From: Microbacterium sp. Marseille-Q6648
Lineage (GTDB): Bacteria; Actinomycetota; Actinomycetes; Actinomycetales; Microbacteriaceae
Direction: 5' to 3'
Length of the DNA: 64,000 nucleotides
Assembly (NCBI RefSeq): GCF_943181415.1
Contig: NZ_CALPBZ010000001.1
Location: 124,001 to 188,000 of the forward strand
In this document: positions 17,742-26,416 of the stretch, one piece after another
How the letters are laid out: each line of letters starts with the position of its first letter
How positions within the stretch are numbered: position 1 is the first letter of the stretch
Program-made: the position numbers and the translations under genes
The notes under the pieces: generated by a model
Seen by the model: only the letters and a program-made list of their open reading frames with translations
Database searches by the model: none
Told to the model about the DNA's origin: nothing

Positions 17742-17969
17742 GTGAACCGGATCAGCGACTGGGCGCGGAAGCGGTGGGACGCACGAGCCCCATCCGACGA
17801 GGCCGATGACCCCGCGCTCGAGTTCGACGGCGACACCATCCGTCTGTCCGAGGTCACCCCGCGCGTCGAAGCCAAAACTCGAGAACTCAAGGACACCCTC
17901 CGCGCACTCGGAGCCGACCGGCGCACACTTCGCATGGTCGATGAGCTCGAAGGGCTCGTTGGTGTGTAA
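17742..17969 (+). CDS. Small hypothetical protein
   Basis: A 75-residue acidic protein with an Asp/Glu-rich first half (APSDEADDPALEFDGDTIRLSE) and a helical second half (RVEAKTRELKDTLRALGADRRTLRMVDELEGLVGV). No family is recognised. The start is a GTG with no clear ribosome binding site. It sits alone between the HAD gene and the restriction operon, divergent from the former; small acidic proteins next to restriction systems are sometimes modulators, but nothing here proves that. Confidence 0.4.
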   Translation: MNRISDWARKRWDARAPSDEADDPALEFDGDTIRLSEVTPRVEAKTRELKDTLRALGADRRTLRMVDELEGLVGV

Positions 17970-18208
17970 GGATGCTCCCTGCCAAACGTGTGGCGCCCTT
18001 AGCCCGCACTCTGCGTCGCTGCGGTCAATGGCGCCGCCGACGATCTGCCTCCACCGGCGGGCACGCCCCTGCACGCGAACTTCGCGCGACAGATGAGGGC
18101 AGGTGAGGGCCGTCTTCCCGGTCATGTCGCGATGCGCCGATACATTGAGAGCACCCCGCGAAGACCACACCAAGAGCGCCGCACCGGCGCGAGGAGAAGT
18201 ACAGGCCA

Positions 18209-19777
18209 ATGACGCCGACCACCAAAGAAGCCCAGCGCGCAGAACTGCACAAGACCATCTGGCGGATCGCGAACGACCTGCGCGGGTCGGTCGATGGCTG
18301 GGACTTCAAGAGCTACGTGCTCGGCATGCTGTTCTACCGCTTCATCTCCGAGAACCTCACCGCCTACATCAACAACGGCGAACACGAAGCCGGCGAGACC
18401 GACTTCGACTACGCACGCCTCCCCGACGCTGAGGCCGAGTTCGGCCGCACGGAAACCGTCGCGGAAAAGGGGTTCTACGTCCTGCCTTCCGAACTCTTCC
18501 AGAACGTCCGCAGGCGCGCGCCGAAGGACGACAACCTCAACGAGACCCTTGAACGAGTCTTCAAGAACATCGAAGGCTCGGCCGTCGGCACTGACAGCGA
18601 AAACGACCTCAAAGGCCTCTTCGACGACCTCGACATCAATAGCTCCAAGCTCGGCAACACCGTCGCCAAACGCAACGAAAAGCTAGTGAAGCTGCTCGAC
18701 GCGATCGGCGACCTCCCCCTCGGCAACTTCGAGGACAACTCCATCGACCTGTTCGGCGACGCCTACGAGTACCTCATGCAGATGTATGCCTCGCAGGCAG
18801 GCAAGTCCGGTGGTGAGTACTACACACCGCAGGAAGTCTCCGAGGTGCTCGCCCGCATCACCGTCATGGGCAAGACCCGCGTCAACAAGGTCTACGACCC
18901 CGCTGCCGGATCCGGTTCGCTGCTGCTCAAGTTCGCCAAGGTGCTCGGCCGCGAGAACATCGGCGGGTTCTACGGTCAGGAGATCAACCTGACCACCTAC
19001 AACCTCGCCCGGATCAACATGTTCCTCCACGACGTCAACTACGAGAAGTTCGACATCGCCCACGGCGACACCCTCACCGACCCGCACCACTGGGACGACG
19101 AACCCTTTGAAGCGATCGTCTCCAATCCGCCCTACTCCATCAAATGGGACGGCGACGCCAACCCGCTCCTGATCAACGACGAGCGTTTCGCGCCAGCTGG
19201 GGTGCTGGCGCCGAAGTCGAAGGCGGACCTCGCCTTCACCATGCACATCCTGAGCTGGCTCGCCGTCAACGGCACGGCCGCCATCGTCGAGTTCCCCGGT
19301 GTGCTCTACCGCGGGGGAGCGGAGCAGAAGATCCGCAAGTACCTCATCGACAACAACTACGTTGACGCCGTGATCCAGCTGCCGCCCGACCTTTTTTTCG
19401 GGACCACGATCGCGACCTGCATCATCGTGCTCAAGAAGTCAAAGACCGACAACGCGGTCTTGTTCGTGAACGCGTCGGACGAGTTCAAGCGGGTCGGCAA
19501 CAAGAACAAGCTCACGCCTGACCACCAGCAGAACATCCTCCTTGCGCTGGAGAACCGCGAGGACGAAGACCACTTCGTCAAGCTGGTGCCGAACGAGGAG
19601 GTTGCCGCAAACGACTACAACATCTCAGTGTCGTCGTACGTCGAGCAGGAGGACACGCGCGACGTCATCGATATCACAGTGCTGAACGCAGACATCGCGC
19701 GCATCGTAGCTCGGCAGTCCGAACTCCGCGTTTCTATTGACGCGATTGTTGCGGATCTCGAAGGTTCCGCCGTATGA
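18209..19777 (+). CDS. hsdM: Type I restriction-modification methyltransferase subunit HsdM
   Basis: HsdM is the N6-adenine methyltransferase subunit of the type I complex; two copies with one HsdS form the modification enzyme. The 522-residue product has the N-terminal helical domain (LHKTIWRIANDLRG, FKSYVLGMLFYRFIS), the S-adenosylmethionine motif DPAAGSGSLLLKF at about residue 230 and the catalytic NPPY at about residue 306 (IVSNPPYSIKWDG). The length is typical of type IC HsdM. GAGGAG lies 12 bases upstream of the ATG. Its stop overlaps hsdS as ATGA, and all three hsd genes are coupled in this way. Confidence 0.97.
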   Translation: MTPTTKEAQRAELHKTIWRIANDLRGSVDGWDFKSYVLGMLFYRFISENLTAYINNGEHEAGETDFDYARLPDAEAEFGRTETVAEKGFYVLPSELFQNVRRRAPKDDNLNETLERVFKNIEGSAVGTDSENDLKGLFDDLDINSSKLGNTVAKRNEKLVKLLDAIGDLPLGNFEDNSIDLFGDAYEYLMQMYASQAGKSGGEYYTPQEVSEVLARITVMGKTRVNKVYDPAAGSGSLLLKFAKVLGRENIGGFYGQEINLTTYNLARINMFLHDVNYEKFDIAHGDTLTDPHHWDDEPFEAIVSNPPYSIKWDGDANPLLINDERFAPAGVLAPKSKADLAFTMHILSWLAVNGTAAIVEFPGVLYRGGAEQKIRKYLIDNNYVDAVIQLPPDLFFGTTIATCIIVLKKSKTDNAVLFVNASDEFKRVGNKNKLTPDHQQNILLALENREDEDHFVKLVPNEEVAANDYNISVSSYVEQEDTRDVIDITVLNADIARIVARQSELRVSIDAIVADLEGSAV

Positions 19778-20994
19778 GTCACATCGATGATCTGATCGCC
19801 TCAGCTGCTCCGCAGGGCATCGAGTTCAGGACGCTCGGTGAAATCGCCGAACTCGTTCGCGGAAATGGCATGCCAAAGACAGACCTCACCGAGGCCGGCG
19901 TCGGTGCTATCCACTACGGGCAGATCTACACGCGCTACGGCGTTTGGACCACCAGCACCCTCTCCTACGTCGCTCCGGAGACCGCAGCCAAGCTCGCAAA
20001 GGCGAATCCGGGTGACATCATCATCACCAACACCAGCGAGAACGTCGAAGACGTCTGTAAGGCGGTGGCATGGCTCGGTGAACTGCCGATCGTGACCGGC
20101 GGTCACGCGACGGTCATACGCCATGGTCAGGATCCGAAGTATCTCGCGTACTGGTTTCAGTCGGAGTCATTCCGCAAACAAAAGAAGGCTCTGGCGACCG
20201 GCACAAAAGTCATTGATGTCTCGGCACGCCAACTAGCGAAAGTCCGAATCCCCGTGCCGCCTCTCGATGTGCAGCGTGAAATCGTGCGAATCTTGGATCA
20301 GTTCACTCAGCTGGAGGCGGAGCTGGAGGCGGAGCTGGAGGCCCGTCGACAGCAGTATGCCTACTACCGGGACTCGCTGGTGCGTGCCGTCGATGGCGAT
20401 GTGGTCGCCCTGGGTCAACTCGGCACGTTCATCCGAGGTCGACGGTTTACCAAGAACGACGTTGTAGATGAGGGCATTCCGAGCATCCACTACGGCGAGA
20501 TCTACACCGACTACGGCGTATCCGCATCCCGCGCGAATCGGGAGCTGCGTTCGGACATGGCGGGTCAGCTTAGGTACGCACAACCTCGCGACGTGATCTT
20601 TGCAGGCGTTGGCGAGACCGTCGAAGACGTTGGCAAGGCGGTCGCCTGGCTGGGCGACGGGCCGGTCGCGGTGCACGACGACACGTTCTCGTTCACGTCC
20701 GGACTCGACCCGAAGTACGTCGCTTATGCAGTTCAGACCAAGGATTTTCATGCTCAGAAGGCGAACTATGTCGCGCGCGGCAAGGTGAAGCGGCTCTCAT
20801 CTGCCGGACTCGCCAAGATCACGATCCCGGTGCCAGGCCCCGCCGAACAGAAGCGCATTGTGGCGCTGCTCGATGGGTTCGACACGCTCGTCAACGACCT
20901 CCGCGTCGGTCTCCCCGCCGAACTGGCTGCACGCCGCCAGCAGTACGAGTACTACCGCGACAAGCTCCTCACCTTCGAGGAGGCCGCGGCATGA
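19774..20994 (+). CDS. hsdS: Type I specificity subunit HsdS (type IC-like)
   Basis: HsdS reads the two halves of the target and sets methylation and restriction specificity. The 406 residues hold two target recognition domains (about 1-165 and 206-370), each followed by a conserved helical spacer: IVRILDQFTQ...RRQQYAYYRDSL and IVALLDGFDTLV...RRQQYEYYRDKLL. The first spacer contains LEAE repeated (residues 180-191), the counterpart of the TAEL repeat of EcoR124 enzymes. The two recognition domains resemble one another (IHYGQIYTRYGV and IHYGEIYTDYGV; VEDVCKAVAWLG and VEDVGKAVAWLG). The recognition sequence cannot be derived by reading. It overlaps hsdM and hsdR by four bases each. Confidence 0.96.
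   Translation: MSHIDDLIASAAPQGIEFRTLGEIAELVRGNGMPKTDLTEAGVGAIHYGQIYTRYGVWTTSTLSYVAPETAAKLAKANPGDIIITNTSENVEDVCKAVAWLGELPIVTGGHATVIRHGQDPKYLAYWFQSESFRKQKKALATGTKVIDVSARQLAKVRIPVPPLDVQREIVRILDQFTQLEAELEAELEARRQQYAYYRDSLVRAVDGDVVALGQLGTFIRGRRFTKNDVVDEGIPSIHYGEIYTDYGVSASRANRELRSDMAGQLRYAQPRDVIFAGVGETVEDVGKAVAWLGDGPVAVHDDTFSFTSGLDPKYVAYAVQTKDFHAQKANYVARGKVKRLSSAGLAKITIPVPGPAEQKRIVALLDGFDTLVNDLRVGLPAELAARRQQYEYYRDKLLTFEEAAA
20311..20346 (+). repeat. 12-bp tandem repeat in the HsdS spacer
   Basis: CTGGAGGCGGAG occurs at 20311-20322 and again exactly at 20323-20334; a third partial unit, CTGGAG, begins at 20335. Each unit encodes LEAE. Gain or loss of one unit keeps the frame and would lengthen or shorten the helix between the two recognition domains by four residues. 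Confidence 0.9.
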
Positions 20995-23900
20995 GCGACG
21001 CCTCTCCTCGCAAGTACGAACCGATCGCCGTCTCGGCAGAGTCGACTGTGGTCGCAGAGTACGTCCCCGACGCTCACGCCTCGGCGGCCTACCAGTCGGA
21101 GTCCGCGCTCGAGCACGAGCTGATTCGGCTCCTCGAGTCGCAGGCATACGAGTACCTTCCTGTCACGTCCGAGGCGCAGCTCGTGGCGAACCTGCGCACT
21201 CAGCTTGAGGCACTGAACCACATCACCTTCTCCGACGCGGAGTGGGCGGACTTCTTCGACAACAAGATCGCCGGCAAGAACGATGGCATCGTCGAGAAGA
21301 CCGTGCGCATCCAGGAGGACCACGTCCAGCTCCTGAAGCGTGATGACGGCTCGACGAAGAACATCACGTTGCTGGACAAGCAGAACATCCACAACAACCG
21401 CCTACAGGTCATCAACCAGTACGAAATCGGCCAGGGTGGAGGCGGCGCGAACTTCGCCAACCGCTACGACGTCACGGTGCTCGTCAACGGCCTGCCGATG
21501 GTGCACATCGAGCTCAAGCGCCGCGGCGTCGACATCCGTGAGGCGTTCAACCAGATCGACCGCTATCAGCGGGACAGCTTCTGGGCCGGGTCTGGTTTGT
21601 TCGAGTATGTGCAGCTGTTCGTGATCAGCAACGGCACGCTGACGAAGTACTACTCGAACACGACGCGCACGCAGCACATCAGTGAGGGCAAGAAGCAGAC
21701 CAAGGGCCGCAAGACGTCGAACTCGTTCGAGTTCACGTCCTGGTGGGCGGACGCACAGAACAAGCCGATCCAGGATCTAACCTCATTCGCGAGGACGTTC
21801 TTCGCCAAGCACACGCTGCTGAACATCCTCACCCGCTACTGCGTCCTCACTGCCGACCGGCTGCTCCTGGTGATGCGCCCGTACCAAATCGTCGCGACCG
21901 AGCGGATCCTGCAGCGCATCGACATCGCCACGAACTACAAGCAACTCGGCACGGTCGCCGCGGGCGGCTATGTCTGGCACACCACCGGGTCCGGCAAGAC
22001 CCTGACGAGCTTCAAGACAGCACAACTGGCGTCGAAGCTGCCGAGTGTGGACAAGGTGCTGTTCGTCGTGGACCGCAAGGACCTCGACTACCAGACGATG
22101 CGTGAGTACGACCGGTTCCAGAAAGGCGCGGCCAACTCCAACACCTCAACAGCGGTGCTGAAGACGCAGCTGGAGGACCCGGGCGCGCGGATCATCATCA
22201 CAACGATTCAGAAGCTGTCGACGTTCATCAAAGCGAACAAGGGGCATGCGATCACCAACGACCACGTCGTGATCATCTTCGACGAGTGCCACCGCTCACA
22301 GTTCGGTGACATGCACACCGACATCACCCGCGCGTTCAAGCGCTACAACCTCTTCGGCTTCACCGGGACACCGATCTTCGCCGCCAACGCCGGCGCCGGC
22401 GGCAACCCCCAGCTGAAGACCACCGAGCAGGCGTTCGGTGAGAAGCTGCACACCTACACGATCGTGGACGCGATCACCGACAAGAACGTGTTGCCGTTCC
22501 GGATCGATTACGTCAACACCGTCAAGGTCGGCACCGTCGTTGACAAGCAGGTGTCGGCCATCGACACCGAGAAGGCGCTGCTGGCGCCTGAGCGCATCAG
22601 CCAGGTCGTGCAGTACACGCTGGAGCACTTCGACCAGAAGACCAAACGCTCCTCGACGTATCAGCACTCGGTGGTGACGAACGTTGCCGCGTCGACCCGC
22701 GCCCGCCGTCAAGCCGAGGCTGTGCATGCCCCCAGGTCGGTGCGCGGCTTCAACGCCATCTTCGCCACCGCGTCGATCGACGCGGCGCGCCGCTACTACA
22801 ACCACTTCCAGATTCAGCAGGAAGCCCTCCCTGCCGTCCGGCGCCTGAAGATCGGTCTCATCTACTCGTACGGGGCGAACGACGCCAGCGACGACGGCAT
22901 CCTCGACGACGAAGCCTTCGACACCGACGCGCTCAGTACGGACGCGCGGGGCTTCCTCGAGGATGCGATCCAGGACTACAACGACATCTTCGGCACGAGC
23001 TACGACACCACCGCGCACAAGTTCCAGAACTACTACAAAGACCTCTCCCAGCGGCTGAAGAACCGGGAGCTGGACATGGTGATCGTGGTGAACATGTTCC
23101 TCACCGGCTTCGACGCGACCACTCTGAACACCCTCTTCGTCGACAAGAACCTGCGGGCGCACGGCCTCATCCAGGCGTACTCGCGCACCAACCGCATCCT
23201 GAACTCGGTGAAGACGTACGGCAACATCGTCGCCTTCCGTGACCTTGAGGAAGAGACCAACGCCGCCCTCGAGCTGTTCGGCAACAAGGACGCCCGCGGT
23301 GTCGTGCTCCTCAAACCCTATGGGGAGTACTACGGCGAGTACACCGAGAAGGCCGACGAGCTGCTGGCATCGTTCCCCCTCGGCCAGCAGATAGTCGGAG
23401 AAGCCGCGCAGAAAGACTTCATTCAACTGTTCGGCGCCATCCTGCGGCTGGAGAACATCCTCACTTCCTTCGACGACTTCGCCGGGCACGAGAGCCTCAC
23501 CGAACGCCAGGTGCAGGACTATCGCAGCGTCTACCTTGACCTGTACGCCGAGTTCCGCACGCTCAAGGACGCCGACAAGGAACTCATCAACGACGACGTG
23601 GTGTTCGAGATCGAGCTGATCAAGCAGGTCGAGATCAACGTCGACTACATCCTGATGCTCGTCCAGAAGTACCGCAGCCAGCACGGTGACGGCGAGGACA
23701 AGGAGATCCGCGCTGAGATCTCCCGCGCCGTCGACGCGAGCCCGACCCTGCGCAACAAGAAGGACCTCATCGAAGCATTCGTTGACTCCGTCTCCGTCGA
23801 CGGTGCCATCGACGAAGAATGGCAGGCGTTCATCGCCGCCAAGCGCGAAGCCGAGCTCGCGGCGATCATCGAGAACGAGCGACTCCGGGCCGACGCCACT

Positions 23901-24086
23901 CGCGCGTTCATCGAGACCGCGTTCCGCGACGGCACGCTCCGCACGACCGGCACCGCCATCACGAAGGTCCTGCCGCCCGCTTCCCGGTTTGCAGCGGATG
24001 GCGGACACGGCGAGAAGAAGCAGCGCGTGATCGAGAAGCTCGGCGCGTTCTTCGAGCGGTTCTTCGGACTAGGCAGCGACATCTAG
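20991..24086 (+). CDS. hsdR: Type I restriction endonuclease/translocase subunit HsdR
   Basis: HsdR translocates DNA with an SF2 motor and cuts unmethylated DNA away from the target. The 1031-residue product has a PD-(D/E)xK nuclease site near residues 157-176 (YDVTVLV...VHIELKRRG), Walker A TTGSGKT at about 330, motif II DECHRSQFG at about 431, and the later motor motifs FTGTP and SRTNR. The C-terminal helical part binds the methyltransferase core. Length and the DECH box fit the type IC (EcoR124) branch, as does HsdS. The sequence is intact, so with hsdM and hsdS the system appears complete and active. Confidence 0.97.
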   Translation: MSDASPRKYEPIAVSAESTVVAEYVPDAHASAAYQSESALEHELIRLLESQAYEYLPVTSEAQLVANLRTQLEALNHITFSDAEWADFFDNKIAGKNDGIVEKTVRIQEDHVQLLKRDDGSTKNITLLDKQNIHNNRLQVINQYEIGQGGGGANFANRYDVTVLVNGLPMVHIELKRRGVDIREAFNQIDRYQRDSFWAGSGLFEYVQLFVISNGTLTKYYSNTTRTQHISEGKKQTKGRKTSNSFEFTSWWADAQNKPIQDLTSFARTFFAKHTLLNILTRYCVLTADRLLLVMRPYQIVATERILQRIDIATNYKQLGTVAAGGYVWHTTGSGKTLTSFKTAQLASKLPSVDKVLFVVDRKDLDYQTMREYDRFQKGAANSNTSTAVLKTQLEDPGARIIITTIQKLSTFIKANKGHAITNDHVVIIFDECHRSQFGDMHTDITRAFKRYNLFGFTGTPIFAANAGAGGNPQLKTTEQAFGEKLHTYTIVDAITDKNVLPFRIDYVNTVKVGTVVDKQVSAIDTEKALLAPERISQVVQYTLEHFDQKTKRSSTYQHSVVTNVAASTRARRQAEAVHAPRSVRGFNAIFATASIDAARRYYNHFQIQQEALPAVRRLKIGLIYSYGANDASDDGILDDEAFDTDALSTDARGFLEDAIQDYNDIFGTSYDTTAHKFQNYYKDLSQRLKNRELDMVIVVNMFLTGFDATTLNTLFVDKNLRAHGLIQAYSRTNRILNSVKTYGNIVAFRDLEEETNAALELFGNKDARGVVLLKPYGEYYGEYTEKADELLASFPLGQQIVGEAAQKDFIQLFGAILRLENILTSFDDFAGHESLTERQVQDYRSVYLDLYAEFRTLKDADKELINDDVVFEIELIKQVEINVDYILMLVQKYRSQHGDGEDKEIRAEISRAVDASPTLRNKKDLIEAFVDSVSVDGAIDEEWQAFIAAKREAELAAIIENERLRADATRAFIETAFRDGTLRTTGTAITKVLPPASRFAADGGHGEKKQRVIEKLGAFFERFFGLGSDI

Positions 24087-24248
24087 GAAGACCCGGTCCC
24101 GTCAGGTCGTCGTCAGCGGCCCGTCGCTCGCAATAGCTCTTCTCTCGAGCCTCAGCCTCAGTCATGCCGACGACGGCGGACACCCCGGCGCACTTGCGCG
24201 GACAGCGCGAAAGGGACCGTGAGCGAGCATGGCCACCTCACCTGTCAG

Positions 24249-25130
24249 TCACGACGACCCTGTGCCCCGGGGAAGATCGAGGAGCGGAAGAAGCGCCTCA
24301 GCCGGCGGATCGACAGGAAGTCCCCAGTCCTCCCGAATCCGCTCGACAACCCGGAGGTCCAGCGCACCCGCGCTGTCTACTGCATACGCGGCGAGCGGCG
24401 CTGCGAGACCAGACCCGGCATCGACGACGTCCGCGAGCCGCGATCGAACGGTAGCCCACTCCCGCTGAACACGTTCGGTCGAGAGGTCCAGACGCCGTCG
24501 CTTGTCAACGAGCCGTGCTCTCATCGCGCGGAGCTCCGCGTGACCTGCAGGTGAGACGGCGTGCCGGAGCCACTCATCCATGAACCGCACATCGCCATCG
24601 GACGCACCGCCCGGAATGAACCTCGACCACGTCAACGCCCGCATCTTCGGCTTGCGATAGCGCTCCAGTAGATGCCGTCCAGCGCTCGTCAGCTCGTCGT
24701 GAACCCACAAGAGCGGTCGATCTGCATAGGCCGCCTGACTCAGCTGGCTGGCCTTCCAGTCGGCTTCGGTCGTGTGGAATCGCCCGTCGTCGGTTGTCGC
24801 AACGGGGAGTTCGGGGAGGCCGAGCGCAGGGCTGAAGTATGTGTTCGCGTACTGCTCGTACCGGCTCGACCAGACGACCTCGATACCTCGCTCCAGCGCA
24901 CCCTTGACCCAGAGCACCCCGCGGCCGAGAAACGCCCACCGCTCGATGTGCTCGCCGCGTTCATCCCAGCCGGGAGCGCCGACGAAGCGAGTCGGGTACG
25001 CGTCGCGGCGGAATGTGATCTCCGCGCCGGTGCCCGTCAAGAACCTCGTCTCGAGAGAGGCAGGCAGGGGAAGACCGAGCAGTCCGGTCACCTCGATGGC
25101 GACAACGGGACGGAAAGCCTCGTTCGACAT
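24249..25130 (-). CDS. HAD-like paralogue with lost catalytic aspartates
   Basis: A 293-residue protein whose first 165 residues align along their length with the HAD domain at 16088-17467: RPVVAIEVTGLLGLP against RPVVALDVDGVLRVP, then WSSRYEQYANTYFSPALGLPELPV, and LLWVHDELTS against LWVDDRPG. The DxD nucleophile motif has become ExT and the later acidic pair is partly lost, so phosphatase activity is unlikely. The rest is helical and charged (LRAMRARLVDKRRRLD) without the HTH and toxin-binding-like parts of the paralogue. It lies just beyond hsdR on the opposite strand. A binding or regulatory role is inferred. Confidence 0.6.
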   Translation of the reverse strand: MSNEAFRPVVAIEVTGLLGLPLPASLETRFLTGTGAEITFRRDAYPTRFVGAPGWDERGEHIERWAFLGRGVLWVKGALERGIEVVWSSRYEQYANTYFSPALGLPELPVATTDDGRFHTTEADWKASQLSQAAYADRPLLWVHDELTSAGRHLLERYRKPKMRALTWSRFIPGGASDGDVRFMDEWLRHAVSPAGHAELRAMRARLVDKRRRLDLSTERVQREWATVRSRLADVVDAGSGLAAPLAAYAVDSAGALDLRVVERIREDWGLPVDPPAEALLPLLDLPRGTGSS

Positions 25131-25427
25131 AGCACTGCCTCCCCGCGATGTGCACTGCGTGGGCTCGCGTGAACCCTCACGCTAGCCTCACGAGCCCGCT
25201 CGATTCCGCCGAGTCATCGACAAGAGGGTTACGACGTGGCAGAGGGGTGCAGGTGAGCTGTTGACCCTCATCCGCTGACGAAACGGGGAAACCCGCGGCA
25301 TCGCACTCCCTGGAGGTGCACCGCCGCCGATGCTCGGTCCACCGATATCGATCTGAGAAGATCTGCGGTACGGGCCCGCGCGGCGGCCAGTCGGATATGA
25401 GTTGCGATACGAAGCAATAGGGGAGCG
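25131..25427. other. Divergent intergenic region
   Basis: These 297 bases separate two divergent genes and should hold both promoters. No gene was found. The only clear element is AGGGGAG at 25420-25426, a good ribosome binding site for the gene at 25428. TTGACC near 25261 is a possible -35 box without a convincing partner. Confidence 0.5.
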
Positions 25428-26324
25428 ATGCAGCGAAGGTTCAGCTCGGTGATCCGGGTCGAGAAACCCGCCAGCAGCAACGGGCCGGAAGATGTCCTGT
25501 TGACCGGCGGACAGTTCGAGTGGACGTGGGCGGTTCCTATGCCGTACCGGGCGCTCGCGGATCCGCACGGCATCTGCGTGATGCCTATCTCGCCAGCTGA
25601 CACGATCCGCCGAAACGAAGCGGGCCATCCAAAGGGAAACTTTCACCACGGCCTGGCGTACTTCGCCACCTTGCAGTCCTTCCTCACATATTCGTTCGGC
25701 TGGACGCGCCACGACCTCGGGCTGCTGTGGTGGTACCGGAACGACAGGCCGGTCGACGATCCTCGTATGGCCCTGCTCCGGGAGATATGGGACGCCGATG
25801 GGATGCTCGAGCGATACATGGCGTGGTGCATCGACCACGGCCCCGGTGAGTGGAAGGCTGGCCCGGGTACCCCCATTCGTCACTGGGCGAAGCACCTGAA
25901 CCAGGCGCCCGCTGTTCTCACCGAAGCCGATCGGGAGAGGCTGAACGCGCAGCGGCGCTTAGCGGAGTCCGGCGACCTCTGCGCCAGCCCCTGGGGAATG
26001 CACCTCGAGGACGGAGGTCACATCGGCGCGCCCTCTGGACGGCAGTGGAAACACCTCCCGGTACCTGCGGAACTCGCCGAATCCGCACGGATCAGTCACA
26101 GCGACCCCGCCAGGGGGCGAGCCACCCTTGTGACCGAGCACGTCACCGGCTGGTACAGCACTCTGGCCGACCTCGGGGCCACACTCCCTCCACGGCCAGG
26201 CGGACGAAGCTGGCGCGTCGACGTCTTCGTGCAGCCGATCGGTTACCTCGGCGAGTACCGCCACTCCTGGTCAACCGGCCTATGGTTCGCCGGAAGGCAC
26301 CGCTATCACGCCGTCGGCAACTAG
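25428..26324 (+). CDS. Hypothetical protein in the defence cluster
   Basis: A 298-residue protein that I do not recognise. It is rich in Trp, His and Tyr (FSYGWTRHD-like segment near residue 90, LLWWYRNDRP, WSTGLWFAGRHRYHAV at the C-terminus) and has no signal peptide, membrane helix or known catalytic motif. A well-placed AGGGGAG precedes the ATG. It lies about 90 bases before the large Hhe-like helicase on the same strand and could be a partner, but the two genes do not overlap. Base composition is somewhat less extreme than the core operon, in line with the rest of the island. Confidence 0.6.
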   Translation: MQRRFSSVIRVEKPASSNGPEDVLLTGGQFEWTWAVPMPYRALADPHGICVMPISPADTIRRNEAGHPKGNFHHGLAYFATLQSFLTYSFGWTRHDLGLLWWYRNDRPVDDPRMALLREIWDADGMLERYMAWCIDHGPGEWKAGPGTPIRHWAKHLNQAPAVLTEADRERLNAQRRLAESGDLCASPWGMHLEDGGHIGAPSGRQWKHLPVPAELAESARISHSDPARGRATLVTEHVTGWYSTLADLGATLPPRPGGRSWRVDVFVQPIGYLGEYRHSWSTGLWFAGRHRYHAVGN

Positions 26325-26416
26325 GGAACACAGGCAGGCGTGCCATGGGACGCGTGATCCACTGTCGTCCCACGGTGGCAGACTCGACGCTATGCGTGTG
26401 GGGGCGGGGGCAATGA

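Noticed and set aside
22296-24008. A 570-codon minus-strand frame inside hsdR
   Set aside because: It lies wholly antisense to hsdR, whose motifs are intact, and has the Val/Asp/Gly/Arg bias of GC-rich shadow frames.
24164-24554. Plus-strand small open frames after hsdR
   Set aside because: They overlap the 3' end of the HAD-like gene in antisense, are Arg/Pro-rich and show no protein-like pattern.
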